The notes beneath the pieces are model-generated. The model made no database searches. It was not told the origin of the DNA and worked only from the letters and a program-made list of their open reading frames with translations. Shown here piece after piece: positions 48,101-63,100 of a stretch of 64,000 nucleotides of DNA. Made by a program: the position numbers and the translations under genes. Source of the DNA: Larus michahellis (lineage: Eukaryota; Chordata; Aves; Charadriiformes; Laridae); contig NC_133901.1 in the NCBI RefSeq assembly GCF_964199755.1, forward strand, positions 45,849,418-45,913,417, written 5' to 3'. Position 1 is the stretch's first letter; each line of letters opens with the position of its first letter.

Positions 48101-51100
48101 TCACAGCAACAACTTTATCCACAAGTTTCCCAGTCAGTTGCAAAGAATTGCTGCCAAAGCAAAGTCCGCTCACATCTGCAGATTTCAAAAGACAAAAATA
48201 TGAAGCTGTCTGCTTTAGACAAGTTCAATATTTTTGAGTCTTGACTGTTTTGTGCCCTTAATGAGTGCAACATGAGTGCTGTTATATGATCTTAAGTTGT
48301 TTGATTTTTTTTATATGACAAAAATGCATTTGGTAACAAAAGACCAGGAAGATTTTGACATTTTGGATCCCTTTAAGAAAGTTATGATTCTTCACTGGCT
48401 TATTTGCACTGGAAGAGTGACACTGCAGCCCAGCATTTTTCGCTCTTCAATGAAGCTTGAATGAGAGAAGAACCAAGCATGGCACTGGATTTGTCAGTTA
48501 CAGCAGGACAGTTAGCAAAGGAGTCCAGAGAAAGAGAGTTGTTTGTTTGTAAACCTCCCATTTAATCCAAAGCTTCCAGAGATTTGAACATCAGGTAAAC
48601 AAGATATTCTTAAATTGCTTAACAGCTGAGCTGTGGAAACAACTGTATCATTTGTAAACGCTGCTGTTCCGAAAACAGTTTTGTGAGTCTAAATATTTAA
48701 GCACTGCATTTTCCTGCCTTTTCACAAATTAATATTTTACATGAGAGTTTTACCATTGACTTCACTGGTTAAGACACTGCTTTATGTGAGCACAATTGTC
48801 AGATAAATGCTCTCATATTTCTAAGTATTGACCTGAACATTTCAAGTGCACTGGAAATAGAATTGCACCCTGGGAGGTGTGGGGGGGGGAAATGTGGCAG
48901 AAGTTGCTCCTACAGCTTGAATTGAATTCTGACTCTTCAGAGATTTCCTTTAAAATATGTCTGACCTGAATTAGCGAGAAAATCATAGGGTTGGAGAAAT
49001 CAATTGCAACCTTTATTTTACCTCCAAAAGAATAGTGCATTTTCTTACCTCCATAAAAGTGATGATTGCTGCAAGCCTGGTCTTCAGTTGGGTGGCCAGC
49101 CTTTAAGGACTGTTGCAATACAGGGAAATTCTCAGATTCAACCCCCTGGGGAAGACAAATGTTGTCACTTGTTTATTGATCCAGTTATAACAGAAGTCAC
49201 CACCAAAGTGGACACCAAAAAAGCTACCCAAAGTTTCCTCTTCTAATTAACAGATAATTTCAAACGGCATAATAACTGTGCTATCACTAAACTTATCCTG
49301 TCTCTTATCTAGGGTCAAACTTTTCCTGTAAGAAATTATTTCAAAACACAGAACTGGATTTCATTTACTTTGGAAGGTCTTCCCATGTTTTTTTCTTAAA
49401 TTCAGCCAAGCAGCCAAGGGAGAGGAGGCTTCCCAGTCTCTCAGAGGCTCTTCTCCTAGGTAAAGCCCACAGGATCAGACAGTCCCTGTCCCCAGCATAT
49501 GCAGTCTCTGCCGGTGTATCACTAGATACCACTGCCTTTTGAAAACACCTGTGGTGAAAGCTGCCAAAACACAACACTTTATAGGTGAAAGGAAACTTAC
49601 AATTACAGAAATATGCGGGTTGAGGTGTTTTAGTGCAGCAGCCGACCCTGCCAGCAAGCCACAGTGGCCTCCTGCAGGGAAAATCACTGCGTCCAGCTTT
49701 GGCACCTGCTCGTAGACCTCCAGCCCCACGGTTCCCAGCCCTGACAGGTAGACAGCACTGTCCTCCCTGCGGGAAGGAAGGGCACAGCTCAGCAGGGCTC
49801 AGCATTGTCAACACAATAATAGTTCAATCTACCACTTTAAAGACATTGTTCAGCAGAAAAAGGATATATGTGAGAGTAAAGCACCAGCACAATGAGGGGA
49901 GGAGGTGATACAACAGGAGACGCTGCCATCAGACAGACCATCGTGTGCTGTTACCTACTTTAGAAAACTTGTGCCATTAACAAACCCCTCAAGTAGCCTT
50001 CGTGCTGAAGAGCACGTATCTCTGTTGTTACCAGTATCAGGTGTTTATGGAGCTGGCAAGACAGAAGTCATGTTTCCATTGCCATCGCTTCCTTCATAAA
50101 TTTTAAATGTTGCAGTCCAAACTAAAAGCAGTCTCGAAAGGAGTTCTCCTTCTCTTTATTTAACAGTGGAATTTAGTGTTTGTGACAAATGTGGATTTTC
50201 ATGACATTTAAGCACTGAGTTCAACCTCAAAAATACCAAACAGATTGCTACAGAGTTAAGTCTTTCCACAACGCAGGGCCAATATCTGATACCCTGATAC
50301 CTTCACAGTACTCTGGAAGGGTAAGAGAAACATTCAGTTGTGCCAAAATACTCGCTGGTAAAACACTTTCAGGCAAAGGTAATATAACGAGAAGAATAGG
50401 GACAAACAGAGTCAAAAGACTGAAGAAAAGTCCACTGTACAGTTACATGATCAACTTGGATCTATTTCTAAAAGCTGTTTTGTATTTTAAATAGAAAGAT
50501 GTAAATGTAGAATGATATATGAACAAAAAATATGATAACTCTCTATGCCTGTTTGTTCTGCTTTTTCTGGCAAATGGCTAAGCAGACAGAATTATAGATC
50601 CAATGACTTCACTTGATTTACTTGAGCCAGGATGTTTGGGTACGAGGAAGCTATGCTTTTATTACTGTTAGACACGCACAGAGAGGCTCAGCACAGCAGC
50701 ACAGAACTCCTGCAAGGTGGAGGCCAAGGCCTTCTTGAGAGGTTACCTCACATATACAGCAAAACACAGCAAATTCCTCAGGGCGAGCATCTATATAGCT
50801 ACACGAGAAAATATGGGAGTAACGAACTTTCACTCCTGTAGCTCAGCTAAAGATGAAGGCAAGAAATCATAGTGGGGTGGATAACTGAACCCTTGAATTT
50901 ATTGTCTTTATCAAGATACTGAAGGAGCTCTCTCCTCCTTCTTATATGTGACAAAACATATCACCGGTCCCCTGAACAATTTTCTGGAGCCTTATCTGCA
51001 AACAAGTTTCAGAACTGAATTTGCAGAGTTATCCCTGCCATGGTTACCCGGGCAATCACAGGGACCTGCAAGAATGAATGAAGACCTGGGATATCCAATT

Positions 51101-54100
51101 TGCGAGTAGAACTTCTCTAACAACTGAAAATTCTATCCAAGGAGACTGCTCTGGGCATAGAGATTTATTAGCAGTTTGCATAAATGTTTCAGATAATCAT
51201 GTCTTCCTTGCTAACGTCTAGTTAGAACATTAGTTCACTGATTAGCCTTCAGCTTTTTATAATAAAATGGGTTATTTTATTTGCACTGTGACTGATTATT
51301 TTTGCTTTCTGAAAGCAAATACATCTCTCATTATCATATGCCATTGGAGGAAAATCAAGGAAAAGGGCAGCTAAATCTAAAAACTGTGGATTTAAATAAG
51401 CATCTTTGAGCCAGAGCTAGAAATTCGTCCATTCTGAAACGTGCGATACATCAGCAACCAAAGATGGGCTGTCAGGCTTCAGCTCCCCAATGACATTTTG
51501 GCACAGCAGCTAGCAGGCTCGTTCCCCTGTTCTCCAAATAAAAGGCTCGAAAGCTATCAGCTGTCCTTCCTAGAGTAGCAGACCAACCATACCACAAATG
51601 GACGAAGTTCAGGTCTGATCAGTATTTCAATACGGAGTTACACAAGAAAAAAATGGGCTCTCAAGGAAGGCAGGCAGGCATGTAATTCAATCTGTGGCAC
51701 TCTTACCTCTCTGATTCACAAATCAATCTTTCTCACATAATCCCAGAGGTATTGTGTTACTTACTGGCAACCTTCACATTGCATTTATAATGAGGTCCTG
51801 GACATCTATAGTTATTAAAAAAATCCCATGTTACCTAAGCAGCAATCACATAGACTTCATGACTGAATTCCATCTTGAAAAATCACATTTCCTTCCTGGA
51901 ATTTCACAGGAAGTTGCAGTTGGTTAAAGAGTTTTCTTCCTCTAATGGAACCCTTGCGTGATCATTTTCATAACATGGTATTTTAATTGCACACAAGAAA
52001 TGGGAAGAACTGACATTGACACACCCAACTGCAGGACATAACCCGTGCAGGTAAAACCAAAGACAGTCACGTAATGTCTACTTCAGGAAGGAAAGAATGA
52101 AATGTTGGTTAAGGAGATCCAGAGACCAAATTGACAGAGGTTTTATGCGAGCTAGAATTAAACTGAAATAAAATGACATTTCAGAAGTTACATTCTAAAG
52201 GGCAGGAGATCAGCTGGTGTTTTACAGACAGTTTTGGCAAGAGATGATGAACCTGTGTCAGACACACACTGAAGACGACTGGCTATCCATATATGCATAC
52301 ATCTCTCTGGGAAAGCTCTCCCAACAAAATAGGTTTCAATCATCCCATTATGAAAAGGCCCACAATTGCAGTGGGTTTTTTTCTATTTTTTTTTTTTACT
52401 CCAAAGTGTGAAAAACTACATCTGTGAGTTTTTAATTAAACCTAGCAACAGATTGAATAACTCTGTTTCTTGTAATCTGAAACCTGAAATAAATTAGAGT
52501 GCTTTGATGTTATTAATGGTAAGGTGTACATTTAAAGTTCCTCAATGCTAGGTGCTGAAGTCCTTCCATGCGTTGTCCCTGAAGCTTCATGAACTTGGAG
52601 AATACCTACCTTAAGTAACATAAATAATTATCTGGGGAGGAGGGGAAGATTAAACATGAAATTACAGTAAAATGACTTAGTTCTTACGTGCAAAGGTGAT
52701 AGCTGATGCAAGCCAGCTGGGAGTTAACACATCGATTCAAAAATGGCTGACAGAAATTTGGAAATCACAAGGTTATGGAAAGCTGTGGTTTTCAAAGAGA
52801 GCCTAAATGGGTTTAAAATTCAGTGAGATCTCAGGCACCTCATTCTGTTGGGTTTCTTTGAAAGTCTCAGTCTGGGAAAAGGTTGTGCCTGTGGTGACAG
52901 ACAAGGCACGGCAACCAGCCCTATAGGTCACTTGCTGTCAGCAGAGCTAAGAGTACAGTTTTTAATATTGCCTTCCCAACCAACCAACTGGGAAAGAAGT
53001 GAGGGCTTTCTCCATTCTGCTCATCCTGGGATCCTCTTTCCAAGCAACGTTACTCATTATTACTATGTTTAATGCAGTAGAGCCTAGGAGCCAAAGGGGA
53101 ACAGGCACTCACTGCAGTGGGCACCATTCAACAACCAAGTGGTGGATAAGGCCTGCACAGAGGAGTGATGGGGAGGGAGAATAACATTCCAGCTCAGGGT
53201 ATCAGAGACACTGCTGGCTACCTCATGCTAATGATTCACACCTCTGCACTTTTGGTAATCTTCCTCAAAAAAAGGTAAGGAAAAAAAAAAAGGAAGGGAA
53301 AAGCATAAGAAGAGATTGAAGAGAGAAAAGGAAAAAAGGAAAAAAGGATCATTTCTCAATATTTTTGCCTGTCTTACCTTATTCTAATCATGTTTTTATT
53401 AGATCAGGCTTGTTCAATGACCTCAAATAGTTCAAACAAATTTATACTCATTCTTAGCTACTTTAAATATATATGTGAAGTAGCCTCTCAATAGTCTTTT
53501 TTCAAGGCACAATCACAATTTTGTCAGTCACATCAGACATGCGAAAATTTTACAGCATTAACCTCCTCTTGCTTGACACTATGCCACTGAAGCCTTTGCA
53601 TTAAAGATTAGCTTTTACCCACCTTACTCCAAACGGAGAGACCAAAAATGAATGCTAGCGTTAAGGCTTTGTGACAAGGTTCATAGACAGTTAACATATA
53701 TCCCTTTATCATACTAGCCCATATAATTCCTAATCAGGAAGTTTGCCTCATCTGGAGGAAGCGTGTTTCATTTTGGTTTCCATCCTCAGCTCTCACAGAA
53801 AGATTCATGATTTGTGCCCGGGAATATGTAACTGTCCACACCCCAGGTAATGGGAACATTCTGACGACCTGTGATCAAATTTTAATGAAACTAATTGTTT
53901 TTGCAGAGCTGCACAGGTACCTAATTTAATCTTTCTAATCAGCCTCACTTCCCACTTACTCTTCGAGGTAGAGGTATCCATTCTCCTGCGCCAGCCTTCT
54001 TGCATGCGTCTGCGAATCCTTAGCTGTAGTGCCATAGGATATAACCATGGCACCATACTCACGGCACATTTTCACTCTGGCCGGGGATGTGCTGGTTGAC

Positions 54101-57100
54101 ATGATGACAAACACTGGAATACGGAGCTCTGAGGCGTGGTAAGCAACAGCCATGGAAAAGTTACTGTCCGAAGCCACGATCACCCCTTTTCTTTGCTGAT
54201 CCTGAAAAATAGGGTTGCTTATTGCATGTTATATAGTATCACAAAGATGTCCCATGTGATCCTACATCATTCTAATGGTCTGAATTCCTTCTTTTCCTCT
54301 GCTAGCTGATCATATTAGGATACAATATATGCATGTTTGGTGTGATCTCAGGACTTAGATGCAGAGCTAAGACAGCACAAGACCAATCCCTGTTCTTGCA
54401 CTCCTCTGGTTTCAATTCTTGTTCCATTGGAATTAGATGCAAAATTCCAGCCGATCCCAGGAGACCCGACATCTGGCCCCTCAGACCCAATATCTGGTCC
54501 CTCTCCCCTGCCTATGTGAAATTATTTCATTTCAGGTTTCCCTTTAATAGAAAGATTTATTCATATTATTACAAAAGTGCAAGAATAACCACTGTTTCTG
54601 GCCTGCTGTATCATGCCGATGATAATTACTATTGCTGCAGAGACTCAGTAACCTCCTACGATAAATGATAAACAAGCTATTTATGTAATGATTCTGAAAT
54701 TCATTACAAAATCAGCTGGTGATCTAGGTCCTTCTCATCACCCATTGTAACTCAATTTCATCATCACTTCAAATTTGGTGGTTTCAACATGCCAGAACCG
54801 TAGTGCACATAAAAACACTTTCATCTAAATGTCACAGGAAAATGCTGATGCTTACATTTTGCAAGCTTTTCTTTCAAATATTTTTAAGGATTTCACCAGC
54901 AGATAGGCCAAGTGTAAATAAAGTGGTAAAGTATTTCACATTCATATACTTTGTTTATATACGTTGTTCAGCACAATGGATGAAAAGACAAGAAACACTG
55001 CGATTCCATGGACATTACGGGTAAAATTATCTTTAATTCTGCTCCATTTCCGTGAAGCAGAACTAATCTATTTCTTTTTGAACTTTGAAATTTTGTTATA
55101 CCTGAGGTAATGATGTCAGAAGGTAAAGTACACCTCGTTCCTTCACAGATCCTGTGTACTGGAGGAACTCTTTCTTTAGGTAGATGTCCATTCCATACTG
55201 CTTGGATAGCCTAGAATACTGGAGTATAGAAATATTATTATGGGGACGTATCTAAAAATTAAGAAAAATCTTCCACACCCGTTCAGCTCCCTGGTGAGGC
55301 ATACATTCATCTACCATGTATGAGCTCCAAAAAGTAAATGCCATAATCTGTTTCTTTAGAAATATGTGACAGTGTGTTGTTACCTACCAGGTTACTCTGG
55401 TTTATGGAAGTAATTTTCAAACACGGAGCAGTGAAATATGTATTCCATGCCATTAGGAATTCTGAAAAGAGCACTCATTTTGCTCTTACTGTTCAAATAC
55501 AGATATTGAAATAAGTATTTTCAATTATTTGAAAAACCGTCCTACAGTCTGATATTTCAGCACTTACCAGAACTGGGTACTGAATACCCCAAAAATAATG
55601 TCATCTCCTAATAGATACAAAAGCAGTTAGAAAATTGCTCCTCGAGTCCCGTTATGACTCTGCTATGGTTTCTGCCACTGAATCGCCACTGAGTATTGCT
55701 CATTTTGCATCCTAAGGCCAGTACGACATTAGTAAAGACATTTCTTATTTGAAGAATGACGGAAATAACAATAAAAAAGGTATTTCCCAGGAGTGCACGT
55801 GTAAGCAGCAGCTGTTTGAAAATGCTCAGTGTTTGGAACAGAAAGGATCCCTGAGATGAGAGGAATTAGCAAGCACGGTGCATGTGACGCAGGATCCAAG
55901 TGAATGACTTTTTTATTATTTTTTTTTTAATGGCAAACCTTAATCATTTTTTTATAGTAAGATACAGCATGCATCATCATTTTAATTCCCTATTACTTTA
56001 TTATCTAAAACAAGAGTTTTAAACAAGATAACTTATGAAACAGAGCTGCAATAAGTGTTTGGGTTCCAGTTCCCTCATCTTACTGTGTCTCTATTTCGTA
56101 ATTGGCTCTATTTCCTCCATTGCCTGCCAAAGCAAATGAGGACCAGCGGATTTAGGGGATCAAGCTCTCATTTATTACAAATCACAAAGAGAAATAGATT
56201 AAAAGACAGCGTGACAATATATTTCAAATATTTATCTCAAAAAGTATCTGGCAACGTCATGCATATCATGTATAGTGTACATAGTAATATGTACCGACAT
56301 ATTTTTCAGACTGTGGGACTTTCAAAGTGAATTTATATAAAGTAAATAAATCTGAAACAGATACTTTCTTTAAGGTATACACTTAAACTAAATATTTCAG
56401 ATGAATATTTTAAGGCTTTTCAGTGGATTTACAAGCATATATTAAGTTCCTCACCCATAGGTGGGGCCAGATTGTCTATTTTGCGTCTGGAAATCCTGCA
56501 ATAGGAGCTACCGCTTGCTGCTGGTTTGCAAATCTGGCTGCGGAATTGAAAGAATGGAAAGTGCTTAGTACACTAATAGGATAATAGTTTCTATCCTAAA
56601 CAGCCTAATCTGTGGAGAATGCCTATGCAAAACAGAAAAAGAACACTAGATAAGAAATACTACTTTACTGGTTCTTCACATACCATACTAATTTTATAAT
56701 TTTTGGTTTTGCAGAGAATCTTGGATTCTAGAGTGAACAATGAGAAAAAGGATTTAAGGAGATGAATCCTGTGACTTTATAAAGTTGTTAAGTCTCCTAC
56801 ATTTAAAAAATATGTGTGATTAAGTCACTCTTTACCACAAAGGTGGTGTACTTCAGATTATTGTTATTTTTCTTTTATTTTGATACTCAATATTTTAACT
56901 CTTTAGGTTATCCTTTTCTGCTTCCTTTAACTGAGGCCTTTTTCGGCGTAGCCTAAATATAGCAACTACTTCTAACAAAGTAGGTGTCAGTGCTATTTTT
57001 GGCTGTGCTGACCTGGTGGGTAACCTCATAAGACTCATTGAACCAGCCTGTAAGTTTTCCCTTTTGTCACCATGATCTTATCTAAGGACTACAGACACCG

Positions 57101-60100
57101 TGTCTAACGTACAACACACAGCACAGCCTCCATTTGGCACCCACAAAGCTAACCCAAAACAATCCTTAAAGTTCCTCCATCAGTAACCAAACCAAATGTC
57201 CAATTCAATGCTAATTCCTTGTTTTCCTATACTCATTACCTCTATAAAGTCTGTTACAATCATTCATGATGCCGTATCTCAGCTCCAGGCAAACTCCTGC
57301 ATAAGGATCCAGGATGCTCCATCCATGATTTTACTTGCAGATTAGGAATCACCCTGGAAAGCATTTCTCTACTCAATTTACTGAATGGGTTATAGTCATG
57401 CTTGTTTTTTAAATCCAAACAAATGTCCCTGAAAGGGGCTCTTACCTCTCAGCAATGAGTTAAAATAAAGGTTATCTGTGTTTTTCTTGACACCATGCGG
57501 TGCTTTCAATACTTCCCTTTTAAATCTGTGCATGAAGCATATACCAATGACTTCTGCGGGAACATTGCTTTGAATAGGAGTGGTCATGGGCTATTTTCAC
57601 ACTAAAATAAGTGGGGATATAGGTTTTCCACTATTCTGATCATCACAAAAGCATAGTTTATAAAAAACAGACTAAAGAAAGTTAGCCTGTTTAGCTTTGC
57701 ACAGTAAATGCAGAAAGGGGATACAACCACATTGCATAAATCTGCCAGGGACACCCAAGAGAAAAGAACTATTTAAGTTGAGGGGCAAAACTGCCTGAGA
57801 ATAAACGGTGGGAACCGGCCAAAGAGAGCTGAACTACTTGTGAGCGGGACCACGATCGGTTTATGAAAAGCTTCGTGTTACAGGGATGCCTGCAGGAGCA
57901 GAAGATGGGCTCAATGGTGCAGTCTTGCCTTTTCCTGCATTAGGATGTGTTGAGAGCAAGGACACGGCTCAGGGGATGTGAGATAGACTTCACTAGTTTG
58001 GCAGAAGTGCACAATACCATGAGCTGCAGGGAAGGGATGATCCAGGCAGTCAAAGGGTACGGCTAGTTCTGCTTTCCAAATTAAGCCCTGACACTCTCCC
58101 TCTCCCTGCCCATGGACCTACCTTTGTACAGTAAGATTAAACCCGTCTAACAAATATGACCAGATTTGTCAATTACAGAGAAGTCCAGTGCTCACTAGCC
58201 ACAATACAAATGCCAATCTTCTCTTCCTGGGACAGTCTCTCCGCAAAAGAAGAAGATTGACACTTCTGTCTAGAGCACTGACTGAGCTCTCAGGCATGAC
58301 AGTCTGAGAGTTTTGGTGACAAATGATGCAATGTGCAGAGTTTGGTACGCTCCCTCGGTTGCCCTGGCACCCCGACCATGTGTGTGTTTGCTCACTCCCC
58401 TGCTGCCTTCCCGAGCAAGCCGACTTTTCCACTCCGAAAGGAAATCCAGGTACAGCTGTTGGGATGATTTGCTCCCGACTCACTCCGAACAGGCAATATA
58501 TGAATGCAAAATGCATCCAGTTTGACTCAGTGCACTCCAGCCAACACCACTCTGCAAGTTTTTTGTGCCACTTTACAGCCCCAAATGGTTTTGTATCATG
58601 CCCTTTGTCACGAGACATACTTCTTCAGTAGTATGCTACAAAAAAAAAAACAACCAACAAACCACCCAACTATCCTTATTTTGTGAACTCTAAGCTAAAA
58701 AAAAAAGTCCCCACCAGAAGTAATTATGATGTCTGTGGATCAGCAGGCACCATCTGGGAGCCAGGAGAACTGCTGTGCCTTGCAGAGCCAACCGCTATGC
58801 TCCAGGGACTGTTAATGCCAAGCAGTTGCTCTGACACCAAGGTCCTTTCCCTGTGCAGGCCACAAAGACAACCCACAGCCAGCAAGGCTGCCGGGGTGCC
58901 CCGGCTCAGCAGCAGGGAGGGATTCATCAGGAGAGTGATTTGGGGCTGCTCCTATGAATTGCCATTTGGCAAAGACTGTCTTTTTCACCCACTGGAGGGA
59001 AAAGCGGAGATTAGCCACAGAGTGCCTACAGTAGCCTTCCATGAAGAGCTCCCAACAGTAGAAGTACACTATGAATTAAATAGCTTGACACTGTACTGCT
59101 CTTACGCTTTAGCAAATGCATATATATTTATGGGACTGTCTCAGTCTTTTTCATACCCAGACTGATCGATGGGTGCGTATGTTTGTACGTGTATATCTTA
59201 ATATCCTCATTTTGTTGACAAAGATGCACATGGCAGAATGACCCGGTTACAGAACATAACCGGCTTTGCCAGGTTGGCCAGGCCAGGAATGAAAATCTGT
59301 ACCTTCAAACTCTCCAAATACGAGGGCTGGTTCCAAACCAGACCCTCCCACAAGACTGCTTGCCCAAACACTGACAGTCCGCTGTCTCCACCTTAAGTTC
59401 ATTGTAGCAAGAGTTTTTCACCGTGAGCGTAATACCACAGTGCATTAAGTCTATACCTAATGTGGTTTATCCTTTGTTTACAAGTCACGCAATCTTTGAG
59501 GATTTAGGTTAAACAGGTAAGAAGAAAATGCTCATTGACAGTTAACAGCAACCAATATGAACATGAGTCATCTGACACAGATCTATCTGCTGCAACTCAC
59601 GCATACTCTTCATTCATTTCTGATCAACTTTTATAAAGAAAATAAAAGAAACACCGAGAGAATGCAAAGTCATATAAACAGCCTACCATGCAGGGGGTTT
59701 TCTGAACACCGCACTGGATTTTGAAAGCTGCTGCACTGATATCTTCAAATCGAATCAGCTTGTTACAGCTTGACAGGCTCGTCCTACTGCTTGACTGAGG
59801 GATGCGGGACAGGGCATCCCTAAGTAACTCCTCATTACGGCTCACTATCTTCATTTCCCAGGTCTTCACATCCCCGTTCAGGTAATCCTCCTCACCAAAA
59901 TCTTTCAGTCTCTCAGGGTTGATAGAGGGTGACTTCTGCCCAATGAGGCCATTTCTTATCGGCCCATCCTTACAACAGTGAAGATCACAAAGTGCTGGGG
60001 CATCTTGTTTCTTTATTTTATTGTCGTCCCTAAAAACAGATAAAAGAAGCTTGTTAGGATAGCTCGGATAATTAAAGGCTTGCCATTTAGCATTTAAGAA

Positions 60101-63100
60101 GGATGCACATCTCGGTTGCTCTTTGCAAGGCTCAAGTAGGCAGACTGAATTATTACTGTCATATTTCCTTATCTTGTTGGTGGAATGAAAGCTACTGTAA
60201 CCAGCAAATTTTTAGAAAAGCCACAGATAACCTGGCACGTGGACAAACTGGGAAACTGTCATACCCAAGAAAATAGGGAAGATATAATCCACGTTGTCTG
60301 GGCAGCCAAACCTTCCTCAGTACTCAGTCTCAATCAGCGATGATCCCAGCTCTGTGCTTACAGAAATTTTGGAATAACTGGAATTCTGTTTTCTGTATGC
60401 AACTCCGTGTTTTTCAAAAAAGGCAAATGGCTGCTGCAGAGCATTCCCTAATACTATTAATAGCAGTAACAAATGTCATTGCGTTGTACACAAGAGGTCT
60501 GCTTCTCTGCTCTTGCATACTTGCAGAGCATACTCTTGATGGTTGTCAACCACCTCATGACGGGAAGAAAATTATTTTGATAAGGGATAACAATTATATC
60601 CTACTACAGAGCTAAAGAACTAGGTCTCCTGATCTGCAGGTTAACACTTCAGAGATAAAAACACTTGCAGATAAGATGACACCGTGATGTCACACAAACC
60701 TCCTTCCCCAAGGAACTTTGGAGAGACAACACTGCTGCAAAAATTTGCCTTATTCTACGGTCCAGAGTGTTCCAGAGTTCACAAGGGATAATATAGTGTA
60801 GTGTTGGTTTGTGCAGCCCTACTAACAAATAAAAGCAAAACTTCTAGGAATTCTTGGAATTTGGAGAGTAATGTGGGCAAAAAGGAGCATTAAGCAGAAG
60901 ACCAGTCATTTGGAAAAGAGCTAGCACCACCCCTGGTCTGTGGCTACGACTGCGCAGATGGTATAAGCCCCTCTACATGAAGGACTCAATATTAATCTAC
61001 TTGGAAGAAAGGGTTTTCTAAAAAATATATAGATTAAATTATGTCAGATTTCAGCGTCATCTCCGACAGAAAAAATATTTACCATTTTCACAATCTAAAT
61101 AATTTGGATTTAAGTTACGCAGTTATTCATCAGCAGGGCTGGCTAAAGCAAATGTTGCCCTAATTTTACAGCAGTGATCAGCACTGGAATATGCATTGTA
61201 ATCATTTCCAAAAAGAATTAAATATTTAGAAAGAGCTGCTTTTTGAGCAATTGCCTCACTTTTGGCACTGTCATCCATTTGCTTTGTAGTCCCAATAATC
61301 TGTGCCAGTAGCTCTGCTTCCTATTACACTTCCAATTGTTCCACCGAGGACTTCACATAACAATATGGGCAACATAAAAGGTTTTGTTATTTCAATCAAG
61401 TAATATAGGAGCAGCATCAATCATTTTTTATGTCTTCACAGGAGACAAAAGAGGACAATTTTTGTAGCAAGGTCTTGTCTCTCCGAAATTAATGAGATGA
61501 ATACTAATTTTCTAAGATAAAGAAATAACATATTTCAACATATTTATGTTGAAACTTGTGATTTAAAATATTTTCCTAATACTGTATCTTAAAGCTAATA
61601 CACACAAACAGCAGGCATTCTGCCGCCTTCAAATTAAATAGCTTATCAAGTAGCTATATTCCATACTTTTCTGCATTTCTGCTCCTTTGGGGGTAGAGGG
61701 TTGGAACACTTCATAAAAATGTTAAGCTTCCACTGTTAGTTCCCACGCATATTAGTTAGCTTAACGCAAAGATGAGAATCAGATCAGACTGTCTCCCCAT
61801 GCATTTGTTACAGCACAGCCCCTGGCATCAACAACAGTTATCATCATCTAAGACGCCCCATCACTGTGAAGAGTTCATTCCCTACCTCCCCCCCAAAAAA
61901 ACTCCCATTTTTCATATCATAATAGCCCATAACCACTCCAAAAAGAAAAGAACATCTACATCTTATCTCTAAACACGTTATCTAAAATGTTTAGCAAGCA
62001 TTAGCAATGAATGATATTTCTTACACTGGCAATTGGTTAAAAGGGTATATGTGGGGTAAAATATATAGGTAGATCAAAAATGTGTGATTTTTCTAGGTCG
62101 ATTTTTTTTTTACTGACTGGCATTTGAGATAGGAGATAAATTCACACTTTTTCCCTGCATCTGTTGCAATCAACTACAAAAAGTCCAGAATAAAAACCAG
62201 CCAAAGATGACCACAAGAAGTCCATTGATGAACTAGGATTCTGCTAGAAAGTACAAGCTACAGGGTAATGCCTCACCACACTAGTGCCATCAAATATTTT
62301 TATCTGCAAATAGAAAGACCAAAATGGGATATTGATTTTTGGCCTCACTCTTGGATTTAATGTTTTTGTCAGAACAAAGGAGATTCTCAGCCCTTGATCC
62401 GCAGCACCGCTCTCATGAACAGTGAATATCTGCGCAGGACCATGATGGAGACAACACCTCATGACCATTGGAGAAAATGGTCATGAAGAAGAAAATTCTC
62501 CTTCCATGTACATATTTTTCATTTACATTAGTGAATGACATTTTTCCCTATTGAACCTGCCTGGGTGTGCCACACACCCACTGAGAGCTCTCAGACTCCC
62601 AAGGTAAACAGTGGGTTTAGGTTCGACAATCCACCACAAAGAGGCAACTAATAACCCGGTTGGGTCAGATGCATTTCTCTCCTCAAACACAGTTCGTATG
62701 CTTGGCGTAGATCCCCTCAGTATGAATTTTGTTTTCAGGAACAGTCAAAGCAGGCAGCAACGCATGCAAGTGCTCACAAAAAGACGGCCCGTGACTTCTC
62801 ATGCACAGTGCCAAAGCATGGCCCCTGTTCTAGCGATCATGCCCACCAGATGAAAATCTGAGCCAATATAAATACAAACCCCAGCATTATAAAACATTGC
62901 TCCTTTCAAACAGATCGCTTTTCCTTTTTTGGATTTTGTCTAGGAAAGTTTTCATTAAAAAGTCTGTTGGTTTACAGCAATAAAACACATATCCAGCAGG
63001 CGAGCTTTGTTACATGGTTATAAATCACAACATTTTACCTTTAAAGTGATTAGTAAAAGCAAACATGAAAATACAGTTTATAAACCTACTTTTTCAAGAA

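Larger units (their letters stand above)
46061..53959 (-). other. Dehydratase-like introns between exons i and d
   Basis: Intronic sequence around exons e-h. Apart from the CR1 fragment at 47600-47886, no repeat, RNA or extra exon was recognised. The longest empty stretch is 49767-53959. Confidence 0.65.

Noticed and set aside
58169-59165. 149- and 160-codon frames in an intron of the dehydratase-like gene
   Set aside because: Unrelated to known proteins by eye, on opposite strands, and without splice or promoter signals.
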